From positions 1-64,000 of the forward strand of contig JBKPDL010000068.1 in the NCBI GenBank assembly GCA_046727855.1: DNA of 64,000 nt, written 5' to 3'. The DNA is from DASPWV01 sp046727855. Lineage in GTDB: Bacteria; Acidobacteriota; Vicinamibacteria; Vicinamibacterales; UBA2999. The position numbers and the translations under genes are program-made. The notes beneath the pieces were generated by a model. The model saw only the letters and a list, made by a program, of their open reading frames with translations. It was not told the DNA's origin and ran no database searches. Of the stretch, positions 61,520-64,000 are shown in pieces. Positions within the stretch are counted from its first letter, which is position 1. The number at the start of each line of letters is the position of its first letter.

Positions 61520-64000
61520 TCACTGAGACTCGGGAGAAGCTACACCTTCTTCGTCCTTCTCGACAAGAGCAACAGACACCACAGTATCCTCGCCGTCGAG
61601 ATCCATGACGCGCACACCCTGGGTGGCACGGCCGATGGCACGAATGTCGTTGGTCGGCGTGCGCAGGATTTTTCCCTGCTGCGTGATGACGAGCAACTCT
61701 TCGTCGCCGTGCACCTGCGCAATACCCACCACAGGCCCGTTTTTCTCGGTCACTTCGAGATTCTTGATACCAAGACCGCCGCGGCTCTGCACCCGGTATT
61801 CGTCGAGGTCTGTGCGTTTGGCGTAACCCTTCTCCGTGACTGTCAGGAGCGTTCCACCCGGCCTCACCACTTCCGTCGCCACCACCGCGTCGCCCTCACG
61901 AAGCTGGATGCCGCGGACACCATACGCGGTGCGGCCCATCGACCGAACATCCGATTCTGGAAATCGGATCGCCATACCCTGACGCGTGCCGATGAAGATT
62001 TCGCTCGAGCCGTCGGAGAGCTGCACGGCCATGACCGCGTCGCCGTCCTCAACACCCATCGCGATGATGCCACCCGCACGGGGGTTGCTGAACGCCGAGA
62101 GCTCGGTCTTTTTGACGGTGCCCTGCCGCGTGCCCATCACGATGAAGTGCCTGTCGTCAAACTCCTGAACGGCGAGCATGGCCGCGATCTTTTCGCCCGC
62201 TTCCATCTGCACGAGGTTGGCGATAGCCTTCCCGCGCCCGTCCGGACCGACATCCGGAATCTCGTGAACCTTCAGCCAATAGGCACGGCCGCGGTCCGAA
62301 AAAATCATCATGTAGGCGTGCGTCGAGGCGACGAAGAGGTGATTGACAACGTCCTCCTCGCGCGTGCGCATGCCGATGCGGCCCTTGCCCCCACGCTTCT
62401 GATTGCGATACGTGGAGATTGGCGTGCGCTTGATGTAGCCAGTGTCGGTCACGGTGATTGCGACGTCTTCGTCCGCAATCAGGTCCTCAATCCGGAGCTC
62501 GCCTTCGGTGTCGAGAATGGTCGTGCGGCGGTCGTCGCCGAACTTGTCGCGGATTTGTTTGAGCTCGTCGACCACAATCTGCAGCAGCAGCCGTTCGCTC
62601 GCGAGAATCGTGCGCAGCCGCTCGATTTGCCGCATCAGCTCGGCGAGCTCGTCGAGCACCTTCTGCCGTTCGAGCCCGGTCAAACGCTGCAGCTGCATGT
62701 CGAGAATGGCCTGCGCCTGAATTTCCGACAAGCCAAACTGCGCGACCAGCCCGGTGCGTGCTTCGGGCGGATTCTTTGCGTTGCGGATCAGCGTGATCAC
62801 CGCATCGAGGTTATCGAGCGCGATCTTGAGGCCTTCGAGGATGTGCGCGCGCGCCTCGGCTTTGCGCAGCTCGAATTCCGTGCGGCGCCGGACAACATCA
62901 CGGCGAAATTCCACGAACTGCTCGACCACTTCGAGCAGGTTCAGCACGCGCGGACGGCCGCCGACAATCGCCAGCATGATGATGCCGAAGCCCTGCTGCA
63001 TCTGCGTGTGCTTGTAGAGATTGTTCAGAACCACGTCGGCGATCTCGCCGCGCTTCAACTCGATGACAACCCGAAGCCCGTCGCGGTCGGACTCGTCGCG
63101 GATGTCGGCAATGCCTTCGATCGTCTTCTCACGAACGAGTTCGGCAATGCGCTCGATCATGCGCGCCTTATTGACCTGGTAGGGCACCGCGGTCACCACA
63201 ATCTGCTGCCGCTCACCCCTTTTCGACGACTCGATCTCCGCTTGTGCGCGCACCTGGATCGAGCCGCGGCCGGTGACGTAGGCCTCGTGGATCCCGGCAC
63301 GCCCAACGATGATCCCGCCCGTCGGAAAGTCGGGGCCGGGGATCAGCTTGATCAACTCCTTGAGGCGCTGCTCGCGCGAGAGCTTTGACGTCGCCGTGTC
63401 AGCCAGATAGTAGTTTTCAATCAGCCAGATGACGCCATTGCACACCTCGCGTAGGTTGTGCGGCGGCACGTTGGTGGCCATCCCGACGGCGATGCCCGTG
63501 GAACCATTCACGAGCAGATTCGGAAATGCCGTCGGGAGGACGTTGGGCTCGGTGGTGGTCTCGTCGAAGTTGGGCGAGTATTCGACGGTCTCTTTGTCGA
63601 GGTCCGTCATCATCGACTCGGCAAGCGCCTCCAGCCGCGCCTCGGTGTAACGGTAGGCAGCGGGTGGATCGCCGTCGATCGAGCCGAAGTTACCCTGGCC
63701 GTCGACCAGGGTGTAGCGCATGTTGAAGTCCTGCGCCAGGCGAACCAGCGTGTCGTACGCCGGCGCATCGCCGTGCGGATGATAGTTGCCGATGACTTCG
63801 CCGACGATCTTCGCGCACTTGCGGTAGGCGCGGTTCGACGCCAGGCCCATCTGCCGCATCGCGTAGAGGACGCGGCGATGCGCCGGCTTGAGGCCGTCGC
63901 GAACGTCGGGCAGCGCTCGACCGATGATCACGCTCATGGCGTAATCGAGGTACGAGCGCCGCATTTCGTCTTCGATGTTGACTGGAACGCGTGATTCGGT
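61520..64000 (-). CDS. gyrA: DNA gyrase subunit A (5' end outside window)
   Basis: The 3' 826 codons; the frame is open to the window edge (…RVPVNIEDE before MRRSYLDYAMSVIIGRALPDVRDGLKPAHRRVLYAM). The catalytic Tyr is in AAYRYTEARLEALAESMM. The quinolone-region residues are in HPHGDAPAYDTLVR, where the usual Ser is Ala (GDAPAY), a natural variant seen in other lineages too. The C-terminal pinwheel carries QKRGGKGRIGMRTREEDVV, a GyrA box, so this is gyrase and not topoisomerase IV. With GyrB it introduces negative supercoils. Confidence 0.96.
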   Translation of the reverse strand, partial: TESRVPVNIEDEMRRSYLDYAMSVIIGRALPDVRDGLKPAHRRVLYAMRQMGLASNRAYRKCAKIVGEVIGNYHPHGDAPAYDTLVRLAQDFNMRYTLVDGQGNFGSIDGDPPAAYRYTEARLEALAESMMTDLDKETVEYSPNFDETTTEPNVLPTAFPNLLVNGSTGIAVGMATNVPPHNLREVCNGVIWLIENYYLADTATSKLSREQRLKELIKLIPGPDFPTGGIIVGRAGIHEAYVTGRGSIQVRAQAEIESSKRGERQQIVVTAVPYQVNKARMIERIAELVREKTIEGIADIRDESDRDGLRVVIELKRGEIADVVLNNLYKHTQMQQGFGIIMLAIVGGRPRVLNLLEVVEQFVEFRRDVVRRRTEFELRKAEARAHILEGLKIALDNLDAVITLIRNAKNPPEARTGLVAQFGLSEIQAQAILDMQLQRLTGLERQKVLDELAELMRQIERLRTILASERLLLQIVVDELKQIRDKFGDDRRTTILDTEGELRIEDLIADEDVAITVTDTGYIKRTPISTYRNQKRGGKGRIGMRTREEDVVNHLFVASTHAYMMIFSDRGRAYWLKVHEIPDVGPDGRGKAIANLVQMEAGEKIAAMLAVQEFDDRHFIVMGTRQGTVKKTELSAFSNPRAGGIIAMGVEDGDAVMAVQLSDGSSEIFIGTRQGMAIRFPESDVRSMGRTAYGVRGIQLREGDAVVATEVVRPGGTLLTVTEKGYAKRTDLDEYRVQSRGGLGIKNLEVTEKNGPVVGIAQVHGDEELLVITQQGKILRTPTNDIRAIGRATQGVRVMDLDGEDTVVSVALVEKDEEGVASPESQ

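Noticed and set aside
61709..63388. Long plus-strand open frame, 559 residues
   Set aside because: Antisense to gyrA with shadow composition.

Overview
The window is GC-rich, densely packed bacterial chromosome with no sign of plasmid, phage or transposon genes. The gene content suggests an aerobic, respiring Gram-negative of the Acidobacteriota type, possibly Vicinamibacteria-like. This is inferred from an alternative complex III plus caa3 oxidase supercluster, a TonB receptor with a carboxypeptidase-regulatory-like domain, a DUF5916 outer-membrane protein, DUF885 and S9 peptidases, and GTG/TTG starts. No 16S gene is present to confirm it.

Positions 1-20547 (all minus strand) hold two respiratory clusters in tandem. 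The upstream one (7338-20547) is a complete alternative complex III (ActA-ActF), a small membrane protein, a SCO copper chaperone and a four-subunit caa3-type oxidase. Subunit I carries the YSHPAVY signature of A2-type oxidases. The downstream one (1-7119) has a likely promoter of its own. It repeats the ActA/ActB/ActE modules, but where NrfD-like ActC/ActF would be expected it has a large cytochrome bd subunit I-like protein, followed by another cytochrome c. It reads as a hybrid ACIII/bd complex.

Positions 20761-40060 are metabolic and surface genes: an S9 peptidase divergent from a TonB-dependent receptor, a CapA-like protein, a Tat-exported amidohydrolase, a DUF5916 outer-membrane protein divergent from an HxlR regulator with a perfect palindromic operator, gamma-glutamyltranspeptidase, a MatC-type carrier coupled to an FAD/Fe-S 2-hydroxyacid dehydrogenase, and an enoyl-CoA hydratase whose start codon overlaps that of a divergent CaiB-type CoA-transferase.

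The most unusual locus is 40188-41348. A zinc-ribbon protein is followed by a PDO/glutaredoxin-like protein of two thioredoxin folds, whose only active-site motif is UGA-Pro-His-Cys: an in-frame UGA replaces the first Cys of CPHC. A hairpin with the geometry of a bacterial SECIS begins a few bases after it. This is a strong candidate selenoprotein that a routine gene caller would split in two. An internally deleted M55 aminopeptidase pseudogene follows.

Positions 41828-64000 are mostly housekeeping: NUDIX, a 23S rRNA uracil methyltransferase, an FKBP lipoprotein, a GAF+Fis-HTH regulator behind three operator-like repeats, NIPSNAP, DinB, a zinc alcohol dehydrogenase, tRNA-Ser(UGA) 1.3 kb from serS, a PEGA/collagen-like/tail-tube-like secreted protein, galU, an FmdB-type zinc ribbon, DUF885, rsmI, a TPR protein, glmU-glmS, a PcrA/UvrD helicase, a lipoprotein and most of gyrA. 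Two families of intergenic repeats (REP-like hairpins with a TGTAGCG flank, and CTCCAAAT-type tracts) are scattered through the window. No gene-free stretch exceeds 300 bp.
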